NCBI RefSeq assembly: GCF_900114915.1
Contig: NZ_FOUS01000016.1
Span: 62,001-126,000 of the forward strand
Reading direction: 5' to 3'
Origin: Bradyrhizobium sp. Rc3b
GTDB taxonomy: Bacteria; Pseudomonadota; Alphaproteobacteria; Rhizobiales; Xanthobacteraceae
DNA length: 64,000 nucleotides
Under the pieces are notes generated by a model, which searched no databases, was not told the DNA's origin, and saw only the letters and a program-made list of their open reading frames with translations. Below, in pieces: positions 7,582-18,083 of the stretch. How positions within the stretch are numbered: position 1 is the first letter of the stretch; each line of letters opens with the position of its first letter. The translations under genes and the position numbers were made by a program.

Positions 7582-9378
7582 TTACTTCGCTTCCGCGCGC
7601 TTGGGCGGGGTGGCCGGCCACGACTTGATCAGAGTGTCGTAGTCGACGGTCTCGCCCTTCGGCTTCTCGTTGGCGAGCTTGCGCTGCGGAGCAATCGTGC
7701 CGTCCTTCTGGGCCTTGGCGAACCAGTATTCGGCCGTCTCCTTCTTGTGCAGCTTGGGACCGCAGGCGCCCTGCACGCCGGACTTCTCCAGGCGCTCCAT
7801 GACGGAGTCCTGAGCGGCGGCCAGCGCGTCCATCGCCTGCTGCGGGGTCTTCGCACCGGACGACGCATCGCCGATGTTCTGCCACCACAGCTGCGCGAGC
7901 TTCGGATAGTCGGGCACGTTGTTGCCGGTCGGGGTCCACTGCACGCGCGCGGGCGAGCGGTAGAACTCGATCAGGCCGCCGAGCTTCGGCGCACGCTCGG
8001 TGAACGACTTGTCCCAGATGTCGGATTCACGGATGAAGGTGAGACCGACATGGCTCTTCTTCAAGCTCACCGACTTCGAGATGATGAACTGGAGATAGAG
8101 CCAGGCCGCCTTGCGGCGATCCGCCGGGGTCGACTTCAGCAGCGTCACGGAGCCGGCGTCCTGGTAGCCGAGCTTCATGCCTTCCTTCCAGTACGAACCG
8201 TGCGGCGAGGGAGCCATACGCCATTTCGGCGTACCGTCCGCGTTCATCACGGCGATGCCCGGCTTCACCATGTCGGCGGTGAAAGCGGTGTACCAGAACA
8301 TCTGCTGGGCGATGTTACCCTGCGCCGGCACCGGGCCTGCTTCGGAGAACGTCATGCCCTGCGCCTGCGGCGGCGCGTACTTCTTCAGCCACTCGAGATA
8401 CTTGGTGATCGAGTAGACCGCGGCGGGACCGTTGGTGTCGCCACCACGCTCCACCGAGGAGCCGACCGGACGGCAGCCTTCCATCCGGATGCCCCATTCG
8501 TCGACCGGCAGGCCGTTCGGAATGCCCTTGTCACCGTTGCCGGCCATCGACAGCCAGGCGTCGGTGAAACGCCATCCGAGCGAGGGGTCCTTCTTGCCAT
8601 AGTCCATATGGCCGTAGACCTTGACGCCGTTGATCTCCTTGATGTCGTTGGTGAAGAACTCGGCGATGTCCTCATAGGCGGACCAGTTCACGGGCACGCC
8701 GAGCTCGTAACCATACTTGGCCTTGAACTTGGCCTTGTAGTCGGCGTTGGTGAACCAGTCGTAGCGGAACCAATAGAGGTTGGCGAACTGCTGGTCGGGC
8801 AGCTGATAGAGCTTGCCGTCCGGCCCCGTGGTGAATGACTTGCCGATGAAGTCGTTGACGTCGAGCATGGGATCGGTGACGTCCTTGCCCTCGCCGGTCA
8901 TGTAGTCCGACAGCACGACGGTCTGACCGTAGCGGAAATGCGTGCCGATCAGGTCGGAATCGTTGATCCAGCCGTCATAGACGTTCTTGCCGGACTGCAT
9001 CTGGGTCTGCAGCTTCTCGACGACGTCACCTTCCTGGATGAGGTCGTGCTTCAGCTTGATGCCGGTGAGCTCGGAGAACGCCTTGGCCAGCGTCTGCGAC
9101 TCATATTCGTGAGTCGTGATGGTCTCGGAGACGACGTTGATCTCCATGCCCTTGAAGGGCTCGGCGGCCTTGGCGAACCACTCCAGCTCCTTCTTCTGGT
9201 CTTCCTTCGACAGCGTCGAGGGCGTGAATTCCGCGATCCACTTCTGGATCACGGCGTCGTCGGCGGCGCGGACCGGCGCCGAGACGGCGAACGACACCGC
9301 AATGATGGCGGCGGCGCTGGACATGGTCAGAAAACTATTCTTGGCCAATGGACCTTTCCTTCTCCTAAACTGTCGCAT
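7582..9378 (-). CDS. glpV: Periplasmic glycerol-binding protein of ABC transporter (GlpV-like)
   Basis: A 598-residue solute-binding protein (family 1, maltose-binding-like fold) that would capture glycerol or glycerol-3-phosphate in the periplasm for the GlpP-GlpQ channel. A basic N-terminus (MRQFRRRKG) and hydrophobic stretch ending SAPVRA form the signal peptide. The start at 9378 is fixed by a GGAGG seven bases upstream; the frame is open further upstream but runs into non-coding sequence. It is unusually long for the family (about 400-450 residues is common), as in the GlpV group of rhizobia. It is the last gene of the glp operon, 76 bp after glpU, and ends just before a strong terminator. 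The substrate assignment rests on operon context and on the GlpSTPQUV system of Rhizobium leguminosarum. Confidence 0.85.
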   Translation of the reverse strand: MRQFRRRKGPLAKNSFLTMSSAAAIIAVSFAVSAPVRAADDAVIQKWIAEFTPSTLSKEDQKKELEWFAKAAEPFKGMEINVVSETITTHEYESQTLAKAFSELTGIKLKHDLIQEGDVVEKLQTQMQSGKNVYDGWINDSDLIGTHFRYGQTVVLSDYMTGEGKDVTDPMLDVNDFIGKSFTTGPDGKLYQLPDQQFANLYWFRYDWFTNADYKAKFKAKYGYELGVPVNWSAYEDIAEFFTNDIKEINGVKVYGHMDYGKKDPSLGWRFTDAWLSMAGNGDKGIPNGLPVDEWGIRMEGCRPVGSSVERGGDTNGPAAVYSITKYLEWLKKYAPPQAQGMTFSEAGPVPAQGNIAQQMFWYTAFTADMVKPGIAVMNADGTPKWRMAPSPHGSYWKEGMKLGYQDAGSVTLLKSTPADRRKAAWLYLQFIISKSVSLKKSHVGLTFIRESDIWDKSFTERAPKLGGLIEFYRSPARVQWTPTGNNVPDYPKLAQLWWQNIGDASSGAKTPQQAMDALAAAQDSVMERLEKSGVQGACGPKLHKKETAEYWFAKAQKDGTIAPQRKLANEKPKGETVDYDTLIKSWPATPPKRAEAK

Positions 9379-9454
9379 GTTGTTCCTCCGTTGCAGCGAC
9401 AAACTTTTATACAGACCCGGATTGCCCCCGGATCTGGCCGTCCCTTCGCGAGCT

Positions 9455-9784
9455 TCAGACCGTGCGAAAAATGAGCACGGCCGTGACCAGCGAAATTCCA
9501 CTTGCGAGCCACAGGCGCGAGATTTCAACGCCCTCCTCGCCGATCGGCAGCGTTGCGATCGCATCGGTGCCGAAGAAGCCGATCCAGAGAAGGTGGATGA
9601 CCGCCGCCGATATCAGCGAGATGAACAGGCGGTCGCCGCGCGTGGTCGGAATTCGGAGCACACCGACCCGCTCGGCTTCGGGATAGACCGCCGCAAGCCA
9701 CGTCATCACGGCGAGCGTGCAGGCGAGCGCGGCGAAGAAGATCGCCGTCGGCAGCGTCCAGGCCATCCATGCGATGGATTCCAT
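9455..9784 (-). CDS. glpU: Small integral membrane protein of glycerol ABC transporter locus (DUF2160, GlpU-like)
   Basis: A 109-residue protein with three hydrophobic segments (ALPT-type N-terminal helix around 10-35, a central one around 55-75, and a C-terminal one around 88-107). It matches the DUF2160 small membrane proteins that accompany GlpSTPQ-type transporters; the exact role in transport is unknown. The start at 9784 follows an AAGGAG seven bases upstream. A 49-bp palindrome lies between glpQ and this gene and ends directly against that ribosome-binding site. Confidence 0.8.
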   Translation of the reverse strand: MESIAWMAWTLPTAIFFAALACTLAVMTWLAAVYPEAERVGVLRIPTTRGDRLFISLISAAVIHLLWIGFFGTDAIATLPIGEEGVEISRLWLASGISLVTAVLIFRTV

Positions 9785-9797
9785 GCTCTTACTCCTT

Positions 9798-9846
9798 GCG
9801 CATGATCTGGTCCGAAAACCGGTTTGCACTTTTCGGGATCATGCGC
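9798..9846. repeat. Rhizobial palindromic element inside the glp operon
   Basis: The ends GCGCATGATC and GATCATGCGC are perfect inverted repeats, with inner CCGAAAACCGG and CACTTTTCGG. This is the common Rhizobiales intergenic palindrome. In the glp transcript it would fold into a long hairpin between glpQ and glpU, touching the glpU ribosome-binding site. Confidence 0.85.
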
Positions 9847-9853
9847 GCTCTCC

Positions 9854-10659
9854 TTACACGCGACCGAGCGCAAAACCGCTCGCGATGTAGTTACGGACGA
9901 ACCAGATCACGAGCGCGCCCGGGATGATGGTGAGCACGCCGGCGGCTGCCAAGAGGCCCCAATCCATGCCCGACGCCGACACCGTGCGCGTCATGATCGC
10001 AGCGATCGGCTTGGCCGACACCGAGGTCAGCGTGCGCGCGAGCAGGAGCTCGACCCAGGAGAACATGAAGCAAAAGAAGGCGGCGACGCCGATGCCGCTC
10101 GCGATCAACGGCACCAGGATCTTGATGAAGAAGCGCGGGAAGGAATAGCCGTCGAGGAAGGCAGTCTCGTCGATCTCGCGCGGCACGCCGGAAACGAAGC
10201 CTTCGAGGATCCACACCGCCAGCGGCACGTTGAAGATGCAGTGCGCGAGCGCGACCGCCCAGGGCGTATCGAACAGGCCGATCGCCGAATAGAGATTGAA
10301 GAAGGGTAGCGCGTAGACCGCGGCCGGCGCCATGCGGTTCGACAACAGCCAGAAGAACAGATGCTTGTCGCCGAGGAAGCGGTAGCGCGAGAACGCATAG
10401 GCCGCGGGCAGCGCCACCGAGATCGAGATGATGGTGTTGAGAACGACATATTCCAGCGAGTTGATGTAACCGGAATACCAGCTCTCATCGGTGAAGATGC
10501 GCTTGTAGTGCTGCAGCGTCGGCGTGTGCGGCCATAGCGTCATCGTCGAGATGATCTCGCTGTTGGTCTTGAAGCTCATGTTGACGAGCCAGTAGATCGG
10601 CAGCAGCAGGAAGATCAGGAACAGCCCCATGATGAGGCGGCGGCCGGGAATCGAATGCA

Positions 10660-10663
<4 letters not shown>
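9854..10663 (-). CDS. glpQ: ABC transporter permease, MalG type (GlpQ-like)
   Basis: A 269-residue inner-membrane permease with about six membrane segments. It carries the EAA loop that docks on the ATPases (DETAFLDGYSFPRFFIKILV, around residues 165-185). The start overlaps the glpP stop by four bases (ATGA), showing translational coupling. It forms the channel together with GlpP. The name follows the R. leguminosarum glycerol transporter and should not be confused with the glycerophosphodiester phosphodiesterase GlpQ of E. coli. Confidence 0.87.
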
Positions 10664-12719
<2,056 letters not shown>

Positions 12720-12731
12720 GGCGCATCCCCC

Positions 12732-13811
12732 TCAGGATTGACCGGGAGCCGCGACCAAACGGTCGGCAGCATCGAACACGAACACATCATTCGGATCGAG
12801 CACGGCGTCGAGCGTCTGGCCGGGCTCGAACTCGTGCACGCCGTGCAGCACCGCCACCCAGTTCGATCCTTCGCGGGTCAGATGCACGAAACTCTCCGAA
12901 CCGGTGATCTCGGTCACCGTGACAGTGGCATGGAAGGCATGGCGATCGGCCTCGCCATTGGCGAGCGCGAGCTGATGCGCGCGAAAACCGACGCGATAGG
13001 CGCCGTCGGCCAGCGACGAATAGAGGCCAGAGGCCGGCGAGGCGGTGCCGCCGGCATATTGAACGGAGCCGTTCTTCTTCTCGATACCGACGAGGTTGAG
13101 CGGCGGATCGGAGAAGACCTGCGCGACACGCAGGGTCTGCGGCCGGCGGTAGACATTGGCAGTCTCGCCGATCTGGAGCGCCTGGCCTTCCCACATGCAT
13201 ACAGTGTTGCCGCCGAGCAGCAACGCCTCGGTCGGCTCGGTCGTGGCATAGACGAAGATCGCGCCCGAGGCCTCGAAGATGCGCGGCAGCTCGGCGCGCA
13301 GCTCCTCGCGCAGCTTGTAATCGAGATTGGCGAGCGGCTCGTCGAGCAGCACGAGATCGGCGCCCTTGACCAGCGCGCGCGCGATCGCGGTGCGCTGCTG
13401 CTGGCCGCCGGAGAGCTGGAGCGGCGTGCGCTTCAGAAACGGCTCGAGCCGCAGCAGCTTTGCGGCTTCCGCCACCCGCGTCTCGATCTCGTCGCGCGGC
13501 TTGCCCTGCACGCGCAGGGGCGAGGCGATGTTCTCGTAGACCGTCAGCGAGGGGTAGTTGATGAACTGCTGATAGACCATCGCAACCGAACGCTGGCGCA
13601 CGTCGGCGCCGGTAACGTCCTTGCCGTTGACCAGCACCTTGCCCGAGGTCGGCTTGTCGAGGCCGGCGAGCAGCCGCATGATCGAGGTTTTGCCCGACAG
13701 CGTCGGCCCGAGCAGCACGTTCAGCGTGCCGCTCTCAAGCGTCAGCGAGACGTCGCGGATATGCTGGACCCCCTCGACGGTTCGGGTCACGTGATCGAGC
13801 GTCACGGTCAT
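12732..13811 (-). CDS. glpS: ABC transporter ATPase with altered Walker A and missing switch histidine (GlpS-like)
   Basis: A 359-residue MalK/UgpC-type ATPase with a C-terminal TOBE/OB region. The signature LSGGQ (133-137) and the Walker B glutamate (E158 in LVLLDEP) are intact. Walker A reads GPTLSGKT (35-42) instead of GPSGxGKT, and the switch position that is histidine in VTHDQTEA is threonine (T191 in ATTEPTEA, bases 13239-13241). It is thus the mirror image of GlpT: it offers a good signature but a weakened catalytic site. The gene overlaps glpD by four bases (ATGA). The two ATPases presumably form an obligate heterodimer under GlpP and GlpQ. Confidence 0.87.
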   Translation of the reverse strand: MTVTLDHVTRTVEGVQHIRDVSLTLESGTLNVLLGPTLSGKTSIMRLLAGLDKPTSGKVLVNGKDVTGADVRQRSVAMVYQQFINYPSLTVYENIASPLRVQGKPRDEIETRVAEAAKLLRLEPFLKRTPLQLSGGQQQRTAIARALVKGADLVLLDEPLANLDYKLREELRAELPRIFEASGAIFVYATTEPTEALLLGGNTVCMWEGQALQIGETANVYRRPQTLRVAQVFSDPPLNLVGIEKKNGSVQYAGGTASPASGLYSSLADGAYRVGFRAHQLALANGEADRHAFHATVTVTEITGSESFVHLTREGSNWVAVLHGVHEFEPGQTLDAVLDPNDVFVFDAADRLVAAPGQS

Positions 13812-15358
13812 GAGCGTCCTCCCGCTTCCAGCAGAGGACTTTGCGGCACGGCGTGGGTCCTGATCCAGTCGTCAAGCGCAGCAATCTCGTCGGCAGATAG
13901 TCGCAGGCCGAGCTTGGAACGGCGCCAGACGACGTCCTCGGCGGTCACGGCCCATTCATTGGCCATGAGGTAGCGGACCTCGCGCTCGGTCAGCGTCGCG
14001 CCAAAGGCCTGGCCGAGATCGGCCGATGATTTGGCGTCGCCGAGCAGCTTGATGGCCTTGGTGCCATAGGCGCGCGCGAGCCGCCTGGCGTGCTCATGAC
14101 TGATGAAGGGATAGCCGCGCTGCAGCTCGGCGATCAGGCCGTCGATGTCGGACACATTCATGTCGCCGCCGGGCAGCGGCCATTTGCCGGTCCACCCCTC
14201 CCGCGCTTTTGCGCTGCGAAGATAGGGCGCGAGCCGCTCCAGCGCCTCCTCGGCGAGGCGGCGATAGGTGGTGATCTTGCCGCCATAGATCGACAGCAGC
14301 GGCACGCCGCCGGGCGTGTCGAGCTCGAACACGTAGTCGCGCGTCGCGGCCTTGGCTTCGCTGGCGCCATCGTCATAGAGCGGGCGCACGCCGGAATAGG
14401 TCCAGACCACGTCGCCCGGGGTCACGGGCTTCGCCAGATACTCGCTCGCCGCGGTGCAGAGATACTGGATCTCCTCCGCCGTCGCCTTCACCTTGGCGGG
14501 ATCGCCGTCATAATCGCGATCCGTGGTGCCGATCAGCGTGAAATCGTCCTGGTACGGAATCACGAAGATGATGCGGCCGTCGGCGTTCTGGAACATGTAG
14601 GCGCGGTCGTGGTCGTAGAGCTTCCTGACCACGATGTGTGAGCCCTGCACCAGGCGCACCTTGGCTTTCGCGTTGACGCCGGCGCCGCGGCCGAGCACGT
14701 CCTCGACCCAGGGGCCGCCGGCATTGATGAGCGCGCGCGCCTGGATCGACGAGCGCTCACCGGTCAGCGTGTTGACCATGCTCACGGTCCAGAGGCCATC
14801 GGACTGCTTGATATCCGTTGCGCGGGTGCGGGTGCGGATCTCGGCGCCCTTGTCGGCGGCATCGCGTGCATTGAGCACGACGAGGCGGGCGTCATCGACG
14901 AAACAGTCGGAATATTCAAAGGCGCGACTGTAACGATTCGGGATCAGCGGCTTGCCGACCTCGTCACGCCGCAGATCGACCGAGCGCGTCGCCGGCAGCA
15001 GATGCCGGCCGCCGATGTGGTCATAGAGGAAGAGGCCAAGCCGCAGCAGCCAGGCGGGGCGCAGGCCGGCATGATGCGGCAAAACGAAACGCAGCGGGCG
15101 GATGATGTGGGGCCCGATGCCCCAGAGGATCTCGCGCTCGATCAGCGCCTCGCGAACGAGGCGAAACTCGTAATATTCGAGATAGCGCAGGCCGCCATGC
15201 ACCAGCTTGGTCGACCAGGACGACGTCCCGCTCGCCAAATCGTTCATTTCGCACAGGAAAACCGTGTTGCCGCGGCCCACCGCGTCGCGCGCGATGCCGC
15301 AGCCATTAACACCGCCTCCAATGATGGCGAGGTCGAAAATACGCTCCAACAGACGCAT
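13808..15358 (-). CDS. glpD: Glycerol-3-phosphate dehydrogenase, FAD-dependent, aerobic
   Basis: A 516-residue membrane-associated flavoenzyme that oxidises glycerol-3-phosphate to dihydroxyacetone phosphate and feeds electrons to ubiquinone. The N-terminus shows the dinucleotide fold (DLAIIGGGVNGCGIARDA), then SSWSTKLVHGGLRYLE, and the C-terminal domain has VRYLMANEWAVTAEDVVWRRSKLGL. The start at 15358 follows a GGGGG stretch; the open frame upstream is the regulatory region. It is the first gene of the operon glpD-S-T-P-Q-U-V, so import and the first oxidative step are made together. No glycerol kinase gene is in the window; glpK must be elsewhere if glycerol is the substrate. Confidence 0.95.
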   Translation of the reverse strand: MRLLERIFDLAIIGGGVNGCGIARDAVGRGNTVFLCEMNDLASGTSSWSTKLVHGGLRYLEYYEFRLVREALIEREILWGIGPHIIRPLRFVLPHHAGLRPAWLLRLGLFLYDHIGGRHLLPATRSVDLRRDEVGKPLIPNRYSRAFEYSDCFVDDARLVVLNARDAADKGAEIRTRTRATDIKQSDGLWTVSMVNTLTGERSSIQARALINAGGPWVEDVLGRGAGVNAKAKVRLVQGSHIVVRKLYDHDRAYMFQNADGRIIFVIPYQDDFTLIGTTDRDYDGDPAKVKATAEEIQYLCTAASEYLAKPVTPGDVVWTYSGVRPLYDDGASEAKAATRDYVFELDTPGGVPLLSIYGGKITTYRRLAEEALERLAPYLRSAKAREGWTGKWPLPGGDMNVSDIDGLIAELQRGYPFISHEHARRLARAYGTKAIKLLGDAKSSADLGQAFGATLTEREVRYLMANEWAVTAEDVVWRRSKLGLRLSADEIAALDDWIRTHAVPQSPLLEAGGRS

Positions 15359-15392
15359 CCCCCGGCGACTCGCTCGTTCCGTCGAGCGACTA

Positions 15393-15470
15393 CTTTCGTT
15401 TTTGATTAGATCACACCGAAAAGCGAAAGCAAGACGAAAGAGAGGAGGAAGGAAGTGAAAGCGAAACTTT
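15393..15470 (-). promoter_or_regulatory. Putative GlpR operator region upstream of glpD (TTTCG repeats)
   Basis: Read on the glpD strand, the region carries repeated TTTCG or TTTTCG units (GTTTCGCTTTCAC, then CTTTCGTC, GCTTTCGCTTTTCGG), with one inverted copy (AACGAAAG). Repeats of TTTCG are the usual DNA target of DeoR-family regulators such as GlpR. The site lies 35-112 bases upstream of the glpD start, right for repression of the whole operon by the GlpR encoded nearby. Assignment is by pattern only. Confidence 0.55.
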
Positions 15471-15572
15471 TTCAGCGCCAATACGGCGGAGAAATCAGCA
15501 GGAGAACGGACAGTTTTGAGGCAGACGGCTCGGCTGATCGGCTCAGGGGCCCACCGCACCGCTTCAGCTGAC

Positions 15573-15601
15573 TTGGATGTAGCAACATGCCTACATATAA
15601 T
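15573..15601 (+). promoter_or_regulatory. Sigma-70-type promoter with internal palindrome, toxin-antitoxin operon
   Basis: TTGGAT (15573-15578) and TATAAT (15596-15601) are separated by exactly 17 bases. The spacer edges form a perfect inverted repeat, ATGTAG (15577-15582) and CTACAT (15591-15596), with an 8-base centre. This is the expected layout for autorepression by the antitoxin encoded 32 bases downstream. Confidence 0.7.
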
Positions 15602-15633
15602 TTGCCCCAACGCAGGCGAGGAGGCGCGAACCG

Positions 15634-15885
15634 ATGGTCACCACCCTGACCAGCCGAGAGTTCAATCAGGATACGAGCGGCGCCAAGAAGGCAGCAGCAA
15701 AGGGGCCCGTCTTCATCACCGATCGCGGCCGTCCGGCCCATGTCCTGCTGAGCATCGAAGATTATCTGCGCCTGAGCGGTGGACACATGAGCCTTGCCGA
15801 AGCTTTGGCACAGGCGAACGCGGACTTCGATTTCGATCCGCCTCGCATCACCGGCGGAATCTCCAGGCCGGCCGATCTCGACTGA
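15634..15885 (+). CDS. Type II antitoxin, Phd/YefM family
   Basis: An 83-residue antitoxin. The N-terminal half (TSREFNQDTSGAKKAA, then GPVFITDRGRPAHVLLSIEDY) is the Phd/YefM DNA-binding fold; the C-terminal tail after residue 50 is acidic and flexible and should wrap the toxin. An AGGAGG lies upstream of the ATG. The stop overlaps the toxin start by one base (TGATG). It should neutralise the PIN toxin and, with it, repress the promoter with the ATGTAG/CTACAT palindrome. Confidence 0.88.
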   Translation: MVTTLTSREFNQDTSGAKKAAAKGPVFITDRGRPAHVLLSIEDYLRLSGGHMSLAEALAQANADFDFDPPRITGGISRPADLD

Positions 15886-16301
15886 TGTTTCTGCTGGACA
15901 CCAACGTCATTTCCGAACTGAGGCGGCCGGATAAGGCTGATCGCAACGTGCTTGCTTGGGCCAATACAGCGCCCGCGGCGAATTTCTTCATGTCTGCCAT
16001 CTCGATTCTCGAAATTGAATTTGGCGCGCGCCTGATCGAGCGCAAAGACGCGGTGCAAGGTGCTTTCCTGCGCGCCTGGATCGACGATCACATTCTGGCC
16101 CGCTTCGAAGGGCGGATCCTGGCTATCGATACGGCCGTGGCGCAGCGTTGTGCCCAACTTCACGTTCCCAATCCGCGGGCCGAACGCGACGCCCTTATTG
16201 CAGCCAGCGCGCTTATCCACGGCCTGACCTTGGTTACGCGCAATGTGGGGGATTTTGAACCTACGGGCGTGCCACTGCTCAATCCGTGGAGCAGTACATA
16301 A
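15885..16301 (+). CDS. PIN-domain RNase toxin (VapC/FitB type)
   Basis: A 138-residue PIN-domain endoribonuclease. Acidic metal-binding residues are visible at the expected places: D5 in FLLDTNVISEL, E43-type glutamate in SAISILEIEFG, and the late acidic pair in RAERDALIAASALIHGLTLVTRNVGDFE. Many VapC toxins cut tRNA or rRNA; the target here is unknown. Translation is coupled to the antitoxin. The gene ends four bases before the convergent glpR stop, so the pair sits exactly between glpR and glpD. Confidence 0.88.
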   Translation: MFLLDTNVISELRRPDKADRNVLAWANTAPAANFFMSAISILEIEFGARLIERKDAVQGAFLRAWIDDHILARFEGRILAIDTAVAQRCAQLHVPNPRAERDALIAASALIHGLTLVTRNVGDFEPTGVPLLNPWSST

Positions 16302-16305
16302 GTCT

Positions 16306-17151
16306 CTATCTCAGCCGCACCACCGGCGCGGCTTCCGGTGCCGCATCCTGGGCATCTGCCGGCGCATCGTCGATGTCCGCGCCCTTCGGCAGCGCTTCCA
16401 CCACTTCGATGCCCTTGCTGTGGCAGATGGTGGCGAGGCGCTCCGGAAGCTCCTGGTCGGTGACGAAGGTCTGGATCTGGGTCATGTGGGCGATGCGCAC
16501 CGGCGCGCTGCGGCGGAGCTTTGTGGAATCGGCAACCAGCATCACGCTGCGGGCATTGGCGATGATGGCCTGCGCCACCTGCACCTCGCGATAGTCGAAG
16601 TCGAGCAGCGCGCCCTCCTCGTCGATCGCGGACGCACCAATGATGGCGTAGTCGACCTTGAACTGACCGATCAACTGCGTCGCGGTGGAGCCGACCACGG
16701 CGCCGTCGGCACGCCGGACCGTGCCGCCGGCGACCACCACCTCGATGCGGGGATGACGGTAGAGCAGCATCGCGACGTTGAGATTGTTGGTGATGACGAG
16801 GAGATCCTCGTGCGAAGTCAGCGCGCTCGCGACCTCCTCGGTCGTGGTGCCGATGTTGATGAAGAGCGAGCAGCCGTTCGGGATCAGCGAGGCGGCCGCG
16901 GCTCCGATCGCCTTCTTTTCGTCGGCGGCGACGAAGCGCCTTGCCTCGTAAGCGAGGTTTTCGACGCCGGAAGCGATGATGGCGCCGCCATGGATGCGGG
17001 TCAGCGATCTCCGCTCGCAGAGGTCGTTGAGATCCTTGCGGATGGTCTGCGCCGAGACTTCGAAGCGGCGCGCGAGCTCCTCGACCATGACGCGGCCCGA
17101 GGCCCGCGCGATGTTGAGGATTTCGGCTTGGCGATGGGTTAGTCCGGTCAC
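16306..17151 (-). CDS. glpR: DeoR-family transcriptional repressor (GlpR)
   Basis: A 281-residue regulator. The N-terminal winged helix (TGLTHRQAEILNIARASG, then RFEVSAQTIRKDLNDLCER) is typical of DeoR proteins, and the C-terminal sugar-isomerase-like sensor domain shows INIGTTTEEVA and FVTDQELPE. GlpR proteins are released from DNA by glycerol-3-phosphate. The call as GlpR rather than another DeoR regulator rests on its position beside glpD and the transporter. It is read in the same direction as glpD but is separated from it by the toxin-antitoxin pair, and probably has its own promoter or is read from the HAD gene 91 bp upstream. Confidence 0.88.
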   Translation of the reverse strand: MTGLTHRQAEILNIARASGRVMVEELARRFEVSAQTIRKDLNDLCERRSLTRIHGGAIIASGVENLAYEARRFVAADEKKAIGAAAASLIPNGCSLFINIGTTTEEVASALTSHEDLLVITNNLNVAMLLYRHPRIEVVVAGGTVRRADGAVVGSTATQLIGQFKVDYAIIGASAIDEEGALLDFDYREVQVAQAIIANARSVMLVADSTKLRRSAPVRIAHMTQIQTFVTDQELPERLATICHSKGIEVVEALPKGADIDDAPADAQDAAPEAAPVVRLR

Positions 17152-17242
17152 GGCAAAGGCCTCAAATCAGGAGAATGCATGGTGCGGCGGTTCGCGCCTT
17201 CGGTCAATGCGCGCGCCGATCACGGTTAACTTATGCGGCCCG

Positions 17243-17929
17243 TCACCACGCCATGGTGCTCGCGAGACGCGCGAGCAGCTGCGGATCGTCGAAGGCACTG
17301 GCGGACGCGACTGCGCCGGCTGCAACCAGGTCAGCATGGCTGAGGCTGGTCCGGACGCCGATGGTCGGAATGCCGGCCGCCGTGGCCGATTGCACGCCGG
17401 TACGGGAGTCCTCGAATGCGATCGAAGCCTCTGCGCTCGCACCGACGAAACGCAGCCCTTCCTGATAGGGCAGCGGATGCGGCTTGCCGTGCGGCAGCTC
17501 GGCGCCGATCACGAGCGCCTTGAAACGATGCGAGATGCCGAGGCCGGAGAGCAGCAGCTCGGCATTGAGACGCGGCGCATTGGTCACGGCCACCATGGGA
17601 ACGCCGGCTGCGTCCGCCCGGTCGAGCAGCGCCATCAGGCCCGGCAGCGGCTCGATCTGCCCGGCCACGAGCGCACGGAAGACCTCCTCCTTCTCATCGA
17701 GGATCAAGGCGCGCCGCTCCGGCGCCTCGTCGGGCAGAAAGCGCTCGCCGATCGCGACATTGGCGAAACCTTGCAGCTCTCTAGAGAACCGCGCGTGATC
17801 GAAGACGTGGCCGCGAGGGCCGAGCACCTGGTTGAACGCCTTCAAGTGCAGCGGGTCGGTGTCGGCCAGCGTGCCGTCGATGTCGAACAGCAAAGCCCTG
17901 CCCATCGCTTCCGTTTTGGCCTCGATCAT
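17243..17929 (-). CDS. HAD-superfamily phosphatase / phosphoglucomutase-like hydrolase
   Basis: A 228-residue HAD enzyme with all four motifs: nucleophile FDIDGTLADTDP (D15, D17 if the first ATG is used), a Thr motif in VAVTNAP, the lysine in HGKPHPLPYQ and the acidic motif IAFEDSRTG. The cap region is the small alpha-helical type of subfamily IA, as in beta-phosphoglucomutase, phosphoglycolate and glycerol-3-phosphatases. The neighbour glpR and same orientation suggest a sugar- or glycerol-phosphate substrate, but this is inference. An internal ATG (MGRALLF) eight codons later is an alternative start. Confidence 0.85.
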   Translation of the reverse strand: MIEAKTEAMGRALLFDIDGTLADTDPLHLKAFNQVLGPRGHVFDHARFSRELQGFANVAIGERFLPDEAPERRALILDEKEEVFRALVAGQIEPLPGLMALLDRADAAGVPMVAVTNAPRLNAELLLSGLGISHRFKALVIGAELPHGKPHPLPYQEGLRFVGASAEASIAFEDSRTGVQSATAAGIPTIGVRTSLSHADLVAAGAVASASAFDDPQLLARLASTMAW

Positions 17930-18083
17930 TTCCGTACTTTCCCAAATCCACGGCGTATTGATGCGCGAGACGTATCAATATGGCTTCGACCGCGCAATGA
18001 CGCATGCTGATGACGACGACGTGACACTCGACAAAGTCGCGCGCGGCTGCAACACTCGCCGCAAGATCAAAAAGGAGGAAACG

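Noticed and set aside
9379..9564. N-terminal extension of GlpV
   Set aside because: The extension is Arg/Ser-rich and lies over the glpU end; a GGAGG-led ATG at 9378 starts the signal peptide.
15573..16301. Toxin-antitoxin pair as sign of a genomic island or prophage
   Set aside because: No integrase, transposase or att-like repeats are near and the flanking glp genes are intact.
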